A stretch of 64,000 nt of DNA from Gnetum montanum (GCA_015680685.1 MNCI01024011.1:2614-66613); one strand, 5' to 3'; counted from the first letter of the stretch, positions 22,020 through 33,985 are shown. Notes: generated by a model not told the origin, from the letters alone. Numbers and translations are program-made.

Positions 22020-22449
22020 AAAGTTATTGTGCACACAACCAAAAGTATAGTATGTAGCACTAGGAATAACGATTATTCTTTCATCATTGGAAAGGACTCG
22101 GTAAATATGATACTAATCTATATATAACTTTCTTGAAAATTTTCTCATAATTATAGTTAGGAGATGTGCATTAAATAGAGGATTTCAAGTGGATTGAGAG
22201 CCTTATTTGATTTTAAAAGTAAATGTTAGAAGGAAACTATCTTAGCTTGGGAAATCAAAAAAAGTTATTTTATTCTATTGTGCAACCAACCCTTTTGTAT
22301 GGATGAATAGTATGGGACCCTGGACTTGCTAGTGAATATTGGAAGAGAATAGAAGAAGTGTAAAAGCATGTTTTGGTAGAAGAATTTTAATTTAAAAGGT
22401 AGGTACAATATGATTTGTTGCTTCTTTGTCAGTTTGCTACAAGAGAGAC

Positions 22450-22610
22450 TATGATGACATTGTATGTGCATTAACATTGAACAAAACAAAGTTAGAGTTG
22501 CATATTAGCTTATCTATGCAATTTAATGCACAACACGCACACATGCTTAATTGGGTAAAATTAATCTCACATGTAAATATTAGTCATTTTTTTTAACACC
22601 AAATGCAACA
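22450..22610 (+). repeat. Dispersed repeat, copy 1 (partner 34130-34290)
   Basis: Shared landmarks: gcattaacattgaacaaaac, aatgcacaac, gcacacatgcttaatt and atcagtcattttaacacc-like end. High similarity by eye with small indels. Class not recognised. Confidence 0.6.
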
Positions 22611-23078
22611 CATGACAACTACGTATGGATTATTTACTATAATTTGCTCTGAATTTTATTTTTAAGAAATTCAAAAAAGTAAAAAGAAATTTTAGTTGTA
22701 GAATAATTCAATATTTTATAAAAAAGATGATTATTTACATTGGATCTATCTTAAAAATTAAATGCCTTGCTAATAAAAAATTTAAATATAAAGATAAATT
22801 AAACTATAACTCATACAATTAATTAATTTATTGTACTCATCCATCTGTATAAGAGGTATACTTGGTTCTTATTAAATAGATTTAAAAAAAAAATTACCTA
22901 AATGTTTAATGCTTATCCTATCACACGGGTATTGAGAAGGTTAGTAGATGAGAGTGGATGGATTACTAAATGAGCAAAAGCCTAACCTTTTTTCAAGTGA
23001 CTACCTAGGCTTAGACAAAGATCATGCAACTTGAAAAATATAAATCAAAGAAAATTGTAGTTCTTGGCCTAACGACAA

Positions 23079-23186
23079 TGAGGTGTTAGCCTGGTAACCC
23101 CTTCTACTAAGCATAAATTTATAAACTTCTATAAATCTTGGGGTGTACCTATGTTTTAATTACTTCAGGTTCCAACACCTCCCAAA
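23079..23186 (+). mobile_element. SINE-like fragment
   Basis: gaggtgttagcctggtaacc at the head, then a tail aacttctataaatcttgggg-tgtacctatgtttt and gttccaacacc. The same head and tail occur at 46426-46569 (minus), where the head has a clear tRNA A-box. The middle, including the B-box, is shortened here. Confidence 0.5.
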
Positions 23187-23399
23187 GAAAATCATAGTTC
23201 TTTAATGTCTATACAAAGAATGTTACATACATTATTTTCAATTCTTAAAATAAAAACATATATGCATTGGTTTATGAAACTTGTATCCAAAATACATCCT
23301 CCCCAAATAAGACATACTTGAGGCATCATTATATTTCTCTATAATTTTCCTAAAATATTATGTTGGCTATATGTCTTAGGGTGTACTTATAATCATTCT

Positions 23400-23660
23400 T
23401 TTAAGTTCCAACACACCCCCAAAATATGTTTTCCTCACTTAAGAATTTATCTCTGAAACAGTTGTAGGTACTTTATTTTGATTTCTTTTTCTATCTTTCA
23501 TGTTATTTCCTTCCCACCATGCCATTATCTTAAAAATTTAATCATGGGTATCACCTTACTTCTAAAGCTTCCTTTCTCATCTACTCATAATCCTAACCAT
23601 GTATGCATTAATAGGGTATTGAAATCCAAAGGAATGACTATAAGCATAGTGTAAAATTGC
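23400..23660 (+). repeat. Dispersed repeat, copy 2 (partner 5195-5470)
   Basis: See the partner. Landmarks cctcacttaagaattt, ctttcatgttatttccttc, cccaccatgcc and atgtatgcattaatagggt. Confidence 0.5.
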
Positions 23661-24246
23661 AAGATGTTTTGTATGTTTTTCCCTTTTTTGAATGTAAAAT
23701 ACTTTTAAAAATTTTTAATGCATGTTTTAAACAACCTGAAAAATATTTTAAATCCTATCACAATGAGATATAATATTTTTTCAAAACATCATTGATTAAT
23801 ATTATTAGTTCAAGTATTATCAAATAGAAAAGGGAGCAAGTGAGGTCATAGAATGTATTCACTTCATGAGAGATGCAATCATTGGCTCTAGCATATATGC
23901 ATTTAGGACATCTACTTTAGATTCTCTTGTTGATTTTGCTAAGAAAATTTGCTATTCATATGGCTACTTTTCTAAAGAATGAGTTAAAAATTGAAAACTT
24001 TAATAGAGAATATTAAATAGTATGTTAATCTAAGTATTTCTTTGCTTGTTGCATGGAGTCATTGAAAAGTCAACACTTGCATGATTTACCCCCAAATAGG
24101 TATATTGAGCATGGCGATGATAATGTTTAACACTGTTTGTTAACCCTATAGAAAGTAATCAAATTTTAATATAATTAAAAACTATTTCATTTTTTTCTAC
24201 TAGGTAAGTACTCTTTTCCTATGTATCACTTGTACAATTTCAATAG

Positions 24247-25042
24247 TGATGAGTGGCAAGGTACCCCTACACTCAACCATATGAATACGAGCATCTCATG
24301 CGTGATTCGGTCCAACTCCAAGGACTAAGTGCTTACGTGCCTTAATGGAACACTTACGGTTAATCAATCATTGTCCTCCCAAACTTACTTGTATTGTCAT
24401 GGTTGTATGGTTAAGTAAGTTTGAGGTATGTGATTTTTTATAACTTTTATCTTTTTAATGCCTATGCTAGTAGGGAAAGGTGAAGATAACTAAATGACTA
24501 AATTTCATTAACTATTCACTAACTAAGTTCTAATTATCCTAGCACCAGTATCCGTTCCCACTTGCTGCACACACCCTGAACCAATGCAACGCTGTTGGGA
24601 TTACCAAACGCTACTCGTTACTGGGTTACCAAGCATTACACACGTGCCCAAAGCGGTCGTACTAAATGCACTTAACTAGGAGTCAAGGGTTGAGAGAGAT
24701 TAATTATCTAGGAAAGCATTTAAACATTTAACAATAATTAAATCCTATTTAGCTTAGTCCATATGCTACAAGGTTTATCAGAAAGTTTGTCTTTATTATT
24801 GTACACAAATGTGTGCTCAGGTACAATTTGCTCGAAAAAAGATCCATTCACTTTGAGACTCCTACTGTAGGCACATGGAAATTATTCTAACTCTGGAATG
24901 GTAAAACTACTATAGTTTAGCTAAGGGTCTAGATCTAGATGATTGGACAAGGGAAAGCCACCTCTTATCTATAGACATGACGGTGGGCTGCGATATCGCG
25001 TACGTGATATCGCAGGGGCCAACGCGATATTGCGGCTCATCA
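24247..25042 (-). mobile_element. 3' LTR of the minus-strand element
   Basis: 796 bp with matching ends TGATGAG and CTCATCA (7-bp terminal inverted repeat). The U3 end carries gcgatatcgcgtacgtgatatcgc-type palindromes (in parts, 24989-25035). Pairs with the 795-bp LTR at 30760-31554. Confidence 0.92.
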
Positions 25043-25056
25043 TACCCCCATGACTG
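25043..25056 (-). promoter_or_regulatory. Polypurine tract of the minus-strand element
   Basis: Minus-strand reading cagtcatgggggta directly before the LTR. The pre-PPT box tattttgtaaggaactc lies just upstream (minus) near 25075-25095. Confidence 0.8.
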
Positions 25057-27166
25057 AATGAAAACTCATCCTTGAGTTCCTTACAAAATATTGGGAAGGT
25101 ATGAGATTATTGACTTGAATGATACTAATGGTGAATGGGGTGACATGTGAACGGATCATCATTACAATACATGACAAAATTAGTGTTCATGACAACAAGA
25201 GTGAACACTATACACATTTGAAATCTAGCCTTATTTGGCAGCTGAGAGAGAAGAGAGAAGAGAGAGAAAGGAAGAAGTCTGTTGCTACTGACGCCAAGAT
25301 TGCACTTTTTGTTGTCCATCCATAAGCGCGCCATTGATCTTTTTCCTTGCATGACTGCTCCAGCAACAGTCCATTCCAAGTGTTCCCTCCAGATCCAATC
25401 CATGGTTATATGATTGCCATCTGCACATACAACACAGTCTTATATTAGCAAGGATAAATGAATCACAATGCAATTGATACCTTGCCTCAGTGCAAGTTCC
25501 ATTGGCTGAGTTGTGATATGGCTAATGCGGATTCTGGAGATATAACACTGGTGACTACCCGAGGTGTAGGGGTTAAGAGAAAATAAAAAAAATTGGACTA
25601 GGACCCGCATGACTGAGAGCGAACCTCCGGGAGCGAGAGAATGGAAAAATATAAGGAATAAGAAAGATGGAGAAAAGGGAACAATGGCAACACTGATTAA
25701 AATGAATGTTAGAGATGGAGATGAACAAAATAAATGTTGATTGTAGAAATGTTTAAGGGAAAGAAATTAGTTAATGCACCAAATAAGAATGCCAGTGGGT
25801 CCTCCCCAAAGCAGGCTCATGCCCTTAATGCCCTAACAATCCCACATTAAAAGAGTCTGTAGGCTCTAGAAATGTCATTTGGAAGCAAGAGTTAAAGTCT
25901 TAACCACAAGAATTTACGAAAAAGAAAACAATGCATCAANCAGAGATGGAGATGAACAAAATAAATGTCGATTGTAGAAATGTTTAAGGGAAAGAAATTA
26001 ATTAATGCACCAAATAAGAATGCCAGTGGGTCCTCCCCAAAGTAGGCTCATGCCCTTAATGCCCTAACAATCCCACATTAAAAGAGTCTGTAGGCTCTAG
26101 AAATGTCATTTGGAAGCAAGAGTTAAAGTCTTAACCACAAGAATTTACGAAAAAGAAAACAATGCATCAACCAAAATATGGACTATTGATACAACTGGCA
26201 ATGAGGTGAAAAATGGAGAAAGAATGATGGAAAGAAGAGAATGGAATGGAGTCTCAAGAACAAGGTGGTGTATAGCCCCTTGTGTATTAATGGTTAATGT
26301 GACTTATTAAATCTCATTCCAAATCCAGCCTTAAACAATCCACATGCAGTGACTTTGCATTAATACATTTGGCCAATCCATCCACTTGAAGTAACAAAAA
26401 TGCTTCCGCCAAAAAGTCATCACCATTCCAACGAAACGAGAAATGAGAAAGTAGGAAGCGAGAAAGGGCCTTAGTTAGAGGGAACATGTGTATAGTTTCA
26501 TAACCAATTCTTGTAGCCTGGATGATTATTTCATCTAAGGGATGTGCTTTGAATTCTCACTTTTCATTTTTTTATGCGTGAGAACCACACCATGCAAAGA
26601 CTTATTATTTTTATTAGCTTAGCTTCCTGATAATGGAGCAACATCAGAATGGTAAGGAAAACTCAGGAAGAAAACATCTAAGCACCCAAGAGAATGGCTA
26701 GCACAAATGCATCAAATCCCCTTGAAGTCACACCCTTTTCAATCCTTGAGTCCTTCCTTAGTTTGAGAAATGCTCAGTCACCAATTCATTGATAGTTCTA
26801 TTATTAGGAAAGAAAGGGACTGTAGAATTCCAAGCCAAGAGAGACCATGGAAATTCATGGATGTGTGGATGACATGGACTCATTGCCTATTATATCAAAA
26901 GAACCATACCTTAGTATCAACATTATAACTCAAAGGTAAGAACCAAACATTAGCAATCATTGGAATATAGTTCATACCATCTTCAGGAGCACTTATTAGG
27001 TGACAAACTTAACAAAATAAATAATCACACAAAGAAATGAAAGAGTATGAACGATGTTGCAAAACAAAAACAAGAAAAGTTAAAGAAATTTGTAAAACAA
27101 AAATGTGTAAAACAAAAACTTAAAAAGGAACTAAGGGTTTTGATTGATTAGCATAGTTGGCCATCT
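25057..27166 (-). other. 3' non-coding region of the minus-strand element
   Basis: Carries the family modules in reverse complement: the pre-PPT box, a second agtcat-like purine site (about 25608), the conserved block (25791-25826 and again 26022-26057), the ggatgtggattg and gggtgcttgg boxes, and a PPT-like cccccatgact (27167-27177). Short ORFs here (for example 26110-26310 on the plus strand) are antisense and are not supported as genes. Confidence 0.65.
25711..26170. repeat. 229-bp direct duplication flanking an N
   Basis: 25711-25939 and 25942-26170 are the same length with only about three differences (tgttga/tgtcga, ttagtt/ttaatt, gcaggc/taggc). They are separated by n at 25940 and c at 25941. 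It looks like an assembly join of overlapping contig ends rather than biology; a real tandem duplication is possible but less likely. Confidence 0.85.
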
Positions 27167-27180
27167 CCCCCATGACTAAG

Positions 27181-27483
27181 TTGGAAGGGCAAGATCTGAA
27201 ATAATGAGCAAGATCGTTCTTGCTCCAATGTGTAATGTGCATTGACCGTTCTAGATTCATGGTAAGGTTTGGTCTGTTGCACATTAACTAGTAATCTCTT
27301 ATCGAAGCGCTTATTTGAATTTTTTAGAAGTGTCCAACTTCTCCCAATTGATGTTTTCAGGTTAAGGGTTGGAAGTTGGCGACGCTCTCTCTCCAGTGCA
27401 TCTATTCTTTGGACGTGGGTGCAAGTTGTTCCCTCAATTAGTTCCATGCACGTTGGTGAGCTACTCTCTTGATTAGCTATCAA
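27181..27483 (-). pseudogene. Fused remnant: protease-RT linker joined to integrase C-terminus
   Basis: One open frame on the minus strand starts in the linker between protease and RT (RIDALERERRQLPTLNL, compare plus 10500-10560). It crosses a junction near 27310 and continues as the integrase tail (LLVNVQQTKPYHESR, compare plus 13295-13345). The frame stays open across the deletion, so a fused protein tail is possible, probably by chance. Confidence 0.75.
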
Positions 27484-28443
27484 CCACTGGGTGTTCTCTT
27501 GTTGTGTGTTTGCTACATACAGGCACTTGTGTATGCTAATTTCTTAGGCACACCAGTTGCATGCAGGCAATGTTGAACATTCCTGTACACAATCACAAAC
27601 TATATCACTGTATGTGATGCATGGAACTTTCTTCTTCTTGATCTTCCCAAAAGTGTTTTGCTTAGATATTTCCAGGGAAAGATCACAGATTCCTAGGTGT
27701 TTGTTTATGGTACTTAGTCATGCTCTCCCCATTATTATTGGGAAGTTCCCTTTGTCATTGTTTACTTGTATCACTAGGAAATCAGCTAGGTATGACCAAC
27801 CACACACAGTGGTAACGATGTCCTCCACCAGTCCCAAGGGAATAGTGATGGACTGGTCAGCTAGCTCTAAGCGAATATTGCTCTTTTTTAGTAGAGGCAG
27901 GTTCCAGGCTTTATACATCTCTTGTGATATTAAGTTGACTTCAGAACTTGAGTCTAGAAGATCTTTATGTGGTTCATTCCGAGCAACTTGGAGATAAATT
28001 AAAGGACTTCCAGGATCAGAGAATTTCCTAGGAAGGTGGCCCTCCTTAATCCAGTCAGTGACGATATGTGTTAACATGACCATGTGCGTTGAGCTATATT
28101 TTTGGTTTGAAGGGAGCTTTGAAGCCTTATTTAATGGAGAAGCATTCAGAGGCTCAACTGCTTGTGGTTGTGAGAGCTTGTTTGGATTGTTGGTTCTAAA
28201 GAAAGGTCTTCTCATTGTACGGTTGTTAGAACTAGCAGCAAATTGAAGGTTTATAGCTCTCGTAGCATTGCATTGCTGCGGTTGAGTGGGGAGTTCCCCT
28301 TGCATTACTGGAGTGGATGGTAATGGAGCTATCGGTGTGAGAGTTGTGGATGGATTTGGAGGATGGTATGCTTGTGGATTGTCTCTCCCAGGAGAAGGAG
28401 TCCTATAATACTCTCGAGCTTGGTAGTGACGTTGTGGTGTCAC
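27484..28443 (-). pseudogene. Protease domain and spacer of the minus-strand element
   Basis: A 241-codon open frame (28443-27718): a Pro/Gln-rich spacer, MVMLTHIVTDWIKEGHLPRK, active-site segment LLDSSSEVNLIS (D-S-S instead of D-S-G, and G-V changed to E-V), then ELADQSITIPLGLVEDIV and FPIIMGRA. It stops at 27718, just where the conserved protease C-terminus continues in the plus-strand copy. Sequence to 27484 is frame-broken. Confidence 0.8.
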
Positions 28444-28716
28444 GTGACCAACAAAGTCACATGGAGAGATTGGTTACTACACGTAGTAGCCATATGGATC
28501 TGGTTGCCAGTAAGGGTATTTTTGCCTTGGCAGTGGCATCCCCCATGACTGTGGGTATTTCCACTACTGGTGTTGCTCAATAGGTTGTGGCAGAGTTCCA
28601 CTTGGATAATACGTTAAAGGTTGGTGGAACTGCCTTGGGTTACCTTGGGGATAAGGTAACCGTCAGGGTGCTTGCCGTTTGTTAAGTTGTGTGTTAAGTG
28701 CATACACCCCAGACTC

Positions 28717-30613
28717 TTACAGATGTGAGATTATTGGGCAACATCCCTTAGGATGATCATACTGGCATATTTGACATCCACCGTCATTGTCCATATCAGA
28801 ATCCACAACCTCTTTGGTGATGGCCATTTTACCCTTACCTTTGTTATGTGCATGGTCCAAATCCCTCTTTTTCTTTTTATCATAGTCACTACTTCGCTCC
28901 TTAGACTCCTCTACGATTTTGAGAATTGTTTCAAATCTACTATCTAAGGAGTCCCACATTTGGTCTAGCTTTTTCAACACTTTTGTTGTTAATTTTTGAA
29001 GCAACAAGGTTTCCCTATTCACCATCTCCTCAAGTGGTGACTCCTCCTCCTCTTCATAGAATCTCACTCCCCTTTTTCAGAGGGAAGGATCGCAGTTGTA
29101 CTCTTATGCACTTTCTCTCTTACGTAGCTCTCCTTCTTCCTTGGCTACTTGCTCTAGCAATCTATGGATCTAATGGGACCTAAGCTCTGATAATCTCCCT
29201 TGGCATATGTTCCAACGGTTCTCTTGGTTTCATGCCTAAGTCCATCTACGAGATGGCGTAGTTGATCCTGCTGCAAGTAACCATGGCCCGGGCAACAATG
29301 TAACAGTGCATAGTATCGGCCCATGGCAACATCCAAGGGTTCATGAGTTCCCTGCTTCCATCCTTGGATTTGCTTTCGCAGGTTGGACACCTGGGAGTAT
29401 GTTTGATACTTATCATTAAATAGTTCTAGCATCGTACTTCACCTTCGAATGGATTCCAGTTCTAAGGACTGGTACCAGCTTTCCACTTCTTTTACTAGTG
29501 TCCTTGGGAACAACTTTAGCTTTTGCCATTCGTTCTCAATGTTCTGCAAGGCACATGCATCATGAAATTCCTATAAGTGGTTCTGAGCATCAGCGTTGTA
29601 TCCCCCCTCAAATCGTGGGATATTATTCATGTCTAACCTCTTGATCCTGCTATCTTTTTGGTGCCTTTTAGGAATTCTTAAGGCCTCTGTGATGTCTAAC
29701 ATGCTTCGGTTTGCAAGTAGGGGTTCTTCATGGTCATTTCTTTCATAGCGTCTGTGATGCCTACGTGGTTCCCTACTTTCCCTTCTTCCATTTCTTGATT
29801 CCTTAAAGTGCCCTCATCCTCGTTCTCGACTCTCTTGTCAAGGTTTCTCACTCTGTTTACCCTTATCCTCACGGTTAGGTTCCTTATGACTACATCCCGA
29901 TACTGAAGGAGAGGGTGAATGTGACGATGAAGGGGAAGAAGAAGGAGAACCATCGCCATGATGATGCTTCCTACCTTCTCTTCGGTGGTCTTGACCCCAA
30001 TCATGATGACGATCAGATTGCCCACCCTTATCATGTGTTTGTGTTCCCTAGTTGAACACTTGATGTTCATGGGGATCAGAACCAGGATTTTGAATCGTAG
30101 AGTGAAGGTTTTGATACATCACCTCCTCACCATCGTTAGGAGGGGGAACATCGTTTGTGGAGAACCTATTGAAATAGGTTCCCCACCCTCAATTTCGCTT
30201 AAGACGAGTGGAGCGTTATGGGGCCCTTTGCCCTTCAACGATGTATAATATCTCTCCTGTCGCAAGTCCCTTTGACGTTGCGCTTCTGTGGGATGGTAAT
30301 CCCTTGTGTCATAATCACATGCAACGTAATCTACATACAATTGTGACATGCCTATTTGTGCAAGAGCACGAAGGAGCATGTTGGGGACTGCTCGGTCTGA
30401 AGGCAACACTATGTTACCCTCCAAGTCTCTCCAACGTAGTTGTTCATCTTGATGGAGAATAAAGGTAAATTTGGGTACATATTCATCGTGATGAATATAT
30501 ACCACACAGAATTGTTGAGGAACTGGCAAATCTTGGTTACTTATGTTGTGCTGCCGACTATTTCTTGTGTTGGTCCTAGGTGGTGAAGTGCTTTTGTGCA
30601 AAGAAGAAGACAT
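28717..30613 (-). pseudogene. gag of the minus-strand element
   Basis: Starts MSSSLHKSTSPPR at 30613, 128 nt after the primer site. N-terminal domain 30613-30119; the His/Arg/Ser/Pro-rich linker is frame-broken around 30110-29800; capsid-like domain 29680-29180 (LFNDKYQTYSQVSNLRKQI, LLHCCPGHGY); C-terminal part 29067-28717 with an acidic run, a lysine-rich run and the zinc knuckle C-Q-I-C-Q-Y-D-H-P-K-G-C-C. It is less damaged than the plus-strand copy; stops near 30119 and 29565 and a few shifts break it. Would build the particle and package RNA. Confidence 0.85.
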
Positions 30614-30740
30614 TTTTATCTTATTTAGTGTGCCGTTTACCGTTATCTTATTTTTATTTTGATTAACCCTAAGGGTTCGTTCTAGCTTCCCAACGATGTG
30701 GATGATTTCCTATGTTCTACGTAGCGCACAAACAACTAAG

Positions 30741-30758
30741 TCCCCGACAACGGTGCCA
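30741..30758 (-). promoter_or_regulatory. Primer binding site of the minus-strand element
   Basis: Minus-strand reading tggcaccgttgtcgggga, one base after the 5' LTR. Two differences from the tRNA-Asp complement as remembered, one of them (the fifth base) shared with the plus-strand element. Confidence 0.8.
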
Positions 30759-30759
30759 A

Positions 30760-31554
30760 TGATGAGTGGCGAGGTACCCCTACACTCAACCATACGAATA
30801 GGAGCATCTTATGCACGATCCGGTTGAACTCCAAGGACTAAGTGCTTACGCGCCTTAATGGAACACTTAAGGTTAATCAATCGTTGTCCTCCCAAACTTA
30901 CTTGTATTGTCACGATTGTATGGTTAAGTAAGTTTGAGGTATGTGATTTTTATAACTTTTATCCTTTTAACACCTATGCTAGTAGGGAAAGGTGAAGAGA
31001 ACTAAATGACTAACTTACATTAACTATTCACTAACTAAGTTCTAGTTTTCCTAGCACCAGTATCCATTCCCACTTGCTGCACACACCCTGAACCAGTGCA
31101 ACGCTGCTAGGATTACCAAACGCTACTCATTACTGGGTTACCAAGCATTACACATGTGCTCGAAGCGGTCATATTGAATGCACTTAACTAGGAGAGATTA
31201 ATTATCTAGGAAAGCATTTAAACATTTAACAATAATTAAATCCTATTTAGCTTAGTCCATATGCTACAAGGTTTATTAGAAAGTTCGTCTTTATTGTCGT
31301 ACACAAATGTGTGCTCAGGTACAATTTGCTCGAATAAAGATCCGTTCACTTTGAGACTCCTACTGCAGACACATGGAAATTATTCTAACACTGGAATGGT
31401 AAAACTACTATAGTTTAGCTAAGGGTCTAGATCTAGATGATTGAACAAGGGAAAGCTACCTCTTATTTATAGACATGACAGCGGGCTGCAATATCACATA
31501 CGCGATATTGTAGGGGCCGACGCAATATCGCGTACACAATATCGCGGCTCATCA
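30760..31554 (-). mobile_element. 5' LTR of the minus-strand element
   Basis: 795 bp with ends TGATGAG and CTCATCA. The U3 palindromes (31488-31548) are cgatattg/caatatcg variants, some decayed. TATA box (minus) tctataaataagagg near 31460-31474. Clearly closer to the LTR at 24247 than to other copies. Confidence 0.92.
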
Positions 31555-31559
31555 AATAG

Positions 31560-32299
31560 AAATATAAATATCATCTGATTTGATTCTCATAGCAAGTGTG
31601 TTGTTGAATAAGTAATTAAAATCAAACTTCAATGGAAAAATTTGCTCAACCTTTATTGAAATTTGGAAGTAATAGTGAGGTTGAAAAAAGATTTTACTTT
31701 GGAAGAATTTTGCTTAAGGATTCTATATGTTATATGATTAAATATTTGGGGATCTTAATCTATGAATGATATTATATTACTAAGATTTTTATGAATTTGA
31801 TGTGTAGAGTAAATATTTACAAGTATATTTATTTGTAAAATTTTTGTAGCACATCATGAAAAATTTCCATGACAATCAAGGTTGAACATCAAATTCATAC
31901 CTTGACTATAAGTATACACTAAGATGTATAGCTAACATGATACATTAGAAGAGTTATAAAGGAAAATGATGATATCTAGAAAATGGATGACTAAGATTAG
32001 GCCTTTAAGCATAATGTGTTATTCCCATTCAAATGGAATAATAATTGCTTAGTCAATTGGTTACAAGATATGGCTTATGGTTTGCAAGCTACAAGTTAAA
32101 ATAAAAAGGTAATAGAATTACATGTAATAAGATAGCTAAGCTATCAAAGTGGGATTCTCTCAACTTATTTTTTAAAATCAAAGGGATACAAATTCTAAGG
32201 ACCATAATTTAGTTACCAATTTGAGTCATATTTGAGGCATTATTAATTTTTCTTTAGCAGATCTAATTTCTCTAAAATTCCCATAGGGGGGATTCTATA
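31560..32299. other. AT-rich flank, no gene recognised
   Basis: Continuation of the pre-insertion sequence. No open frame or repeat unit recognised except weak similarity to 5440-5540 (ctaagatgtatagctaacatg near 31920). Confidence 0.4.
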
Positions 32300-33360
32300 T
32301 TACTCCTCTTCTTCAACCAATGTTGAAATTTCTACTTCTTTTATTGATATAAAATTTTCTGCTAATTCTCAAAATGCATATTTATAAGCTTGTGAGAAAG
32401 TTTTGACACCTTATTCTAGTGATGTTGATGCAACTAAGACACTCAATTTTGTTCTTTGTTCTTCTTAATGATGTATATAAGTTATTGGTTGTTGATCTTT
32501 CATCACAATATGTGTTCATTTGAATTTTAGGTTACCTACCTTGTAATTGAAGTTTTGTTTTGTAGTTAAATGATATGATGAAAAAACATGACGTCCAAAT
32601 CCTTCATGCTAAGTATTAGTCTCATTTTTTCCTTCTTGTTGAGTTAGACAATGCTTCAATGATGTAACATGCCCTATAGACAAAGTCTTTTATACATATG
32701 TATGTAATGTTGATCATTTGTAAGTAGGCTATAGATTTTGATGTCCAATATAAAGAATATGTTAAAGTTCCATGTTTTGTCGAGTTATATAATCTTCCAT
32801 TCGTTCATCAACATTGAGCAAAACTTTATTAGTCTTCTTGGTTCCACTAAGCATATGGAGTTTATTTTTACAACTTTAAGTTTTAGTAGATATTTTTTTG
32901 TTGAAATCAACCTTCTCAACCGTAAAAAGGAATTGGTATTACAAGTAAGAGAAAAGACTTATATTCAAGCAATTATATATTCTAATTTTCCTAATTCTTG
33001 CAACTTTTACCATCGTGAAAGACATTTGTTTAATGCTTATCCTTTTCTACTCAAGAAAAAAGATTCTAAAAAAGATAAAAAATGTGTTGAAGTTGAAGAT
33101 ACAAAAAATCAAGTTAATGTTAATTATAAGAATAATCAAATGGCAACAAAGAAATAAGAGAAGACAAAGCTTGTGTATAATTTTATTGGTACTAGAGAAA
33201 ATATTAAGCAACTTGGAAAGATAGCTTGTAAGGCAAATTTTTCCTAGTCTAACAAGAATACTATTAACTTAAAGATTAAAACTAGTGTCAACAAGAAGGT
33301 TAGAATTGATAGTGAAGATTCTCAACATAAGATAAATAACAAGCAATGAGGTGAAGATCT
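32300..33360 (+). pseudogene. LINE (L1-type) ORF1-like remnant with decayed zinc knuckle
   Basis: Segments in order: VPCFVELYNLPFVHQH (about 32770), TLSFSRYFFVEINLL (32870-32925), ELVLQVREKTYIQAI (32930-32975), NFPNSCNFYHRERHLFNAYP (32985-33045) and a lysine-rich tail. This matches the DUF4283 then C-x2-C-x4-H-x4-C layout of plant L1 ORF1, with the second and third cysteines changed to Tyr. One open frame runs 32738-33157. Related to the copy at 4004-4990. Confidence 0.6.
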
Positions 33361-33799
33361 TCCAAAAGTGCTACTACTTTCTTGCTTTAATACAAATATT
33401 AGTTTTAAGTCACAACTCTCTCTCTCCCAAATCCTTTTGCTATTTTAAGTTCAAGCATGGATGTTGAAAAGTAATGTAAATTTTGTTACAATAGGGACCT
33501 TCCTCCCTATTAACAATTAATGTTTTCAAAGCATCAATGGTAAGGCTATACACCTGAGTAGATAGTTCTAAAATCAAAAAGTTTTTTCTTTCCATGTATT
33601 TTTTTTCAATGATGTCTACTTACTGGCAAGCTTGTGATGTACTTTGAATTTTTTTTTACTCATTATCAATATTTTTTTGGCGTCCAACACCCCCACAAGT
33701 TTGATTCAACATCCTTTTCCACCAAAATAAAACATATGAGTTACATAATGTTTTTTTATTTAATAATGGAAATTTTGGAATTTGTTTTCATTTGGAGTA
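33361..33799. other. LINE-derived or unassigned sequence
   Basis: ggaccttcctccctattaac (33488) resembles ggcttcctccccctccacac (5047) of the other LINE remnant, so the element probably continues here. Otherwise nothing recognised. Confidence 0.35.
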
Positions 33800-33985
33800 G
33801 CCTTGTGGTGGAGGGGTGTTCGAACCCAAGATAAGTGAAACATAGGTACACCACAAGACATATAGTCTAATTAGAACTTTATATAATTCAACATTGTCCA
33901 TCGAAATCAAACCCATGACCTAAAGCTTCCAAATCAAATGTATTATTATAAGGCTAACACTTAATCGTTTAGGTAGCCTTGTGGT
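33800..33985 (-). mobile_element. tRNA-derived SINE-like element
   Basis: Read on the minus strand: head aagtgttagccttataataa (A-box-like), then catgggtttgatttcgatgg (B-box-like), then the tail catatgtcttgtggtgtacc-tatgtttcac and gggttcgaacacccc. The same head-body-tail order is found at 46426-46569 (minus) and partly at 46747 (plus). Confidence 0.5.

Larger units (their letters stand above)
22020..24246. other. Repeat-rich intergenic DNA, no gene recognised
   Basis: Very AT-rich. Holds one copy of a dispersed repeat shared with 34130-34290 (22450-22610), a SINE-like fragment (23079-23186), a second SINE tail (23325-23410), and the 5195-5470 partner repeat (23400-23660). The sequence before 24242 is the pre-insertion flank of the minus-strand element and resumes at 31560. 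Confidence 0.5.
24247..31554 (-). mobile_element. Complete but pol-deleted Ty3/gypsy element (minus strand)
   Basis: 7308 bp bounded by a perfect 5-bp target duplication, aatag at 24242-24246 and 31555-31559. On the minus strand: 5' LTR (31554-30760), primer site (30758-30741), gag (30613-28717), protease (28443-27718), then directly the last part of integrase (27300-27181), the 3' non-coding region, polypurine tract and 3' LTR (25042-24247). RT, RNase H and most of integrase are missing, corresponding to about 2.7 kb of the plus-strand copy (roughly 10600-13285). It could only have moved with proteins supplied by a relative. Confidence 0.93.

Noticed and set aside
24985-25042. CRISPR-like or satellite array from repeated GATATCG
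   Set aside because: Short palindromes confined to LTR U3 regions, without regular repeat-spacer structure.
26110-26310. 66-codon plus-strand ORF in the duplicated segment, with a counterpart at minus 2067-1870
   Set aside because: Antisense to the element and within its non-coding module; two related ORFs reflect shared repeat DNA, and the 14330-14460 copy has a broken frame.
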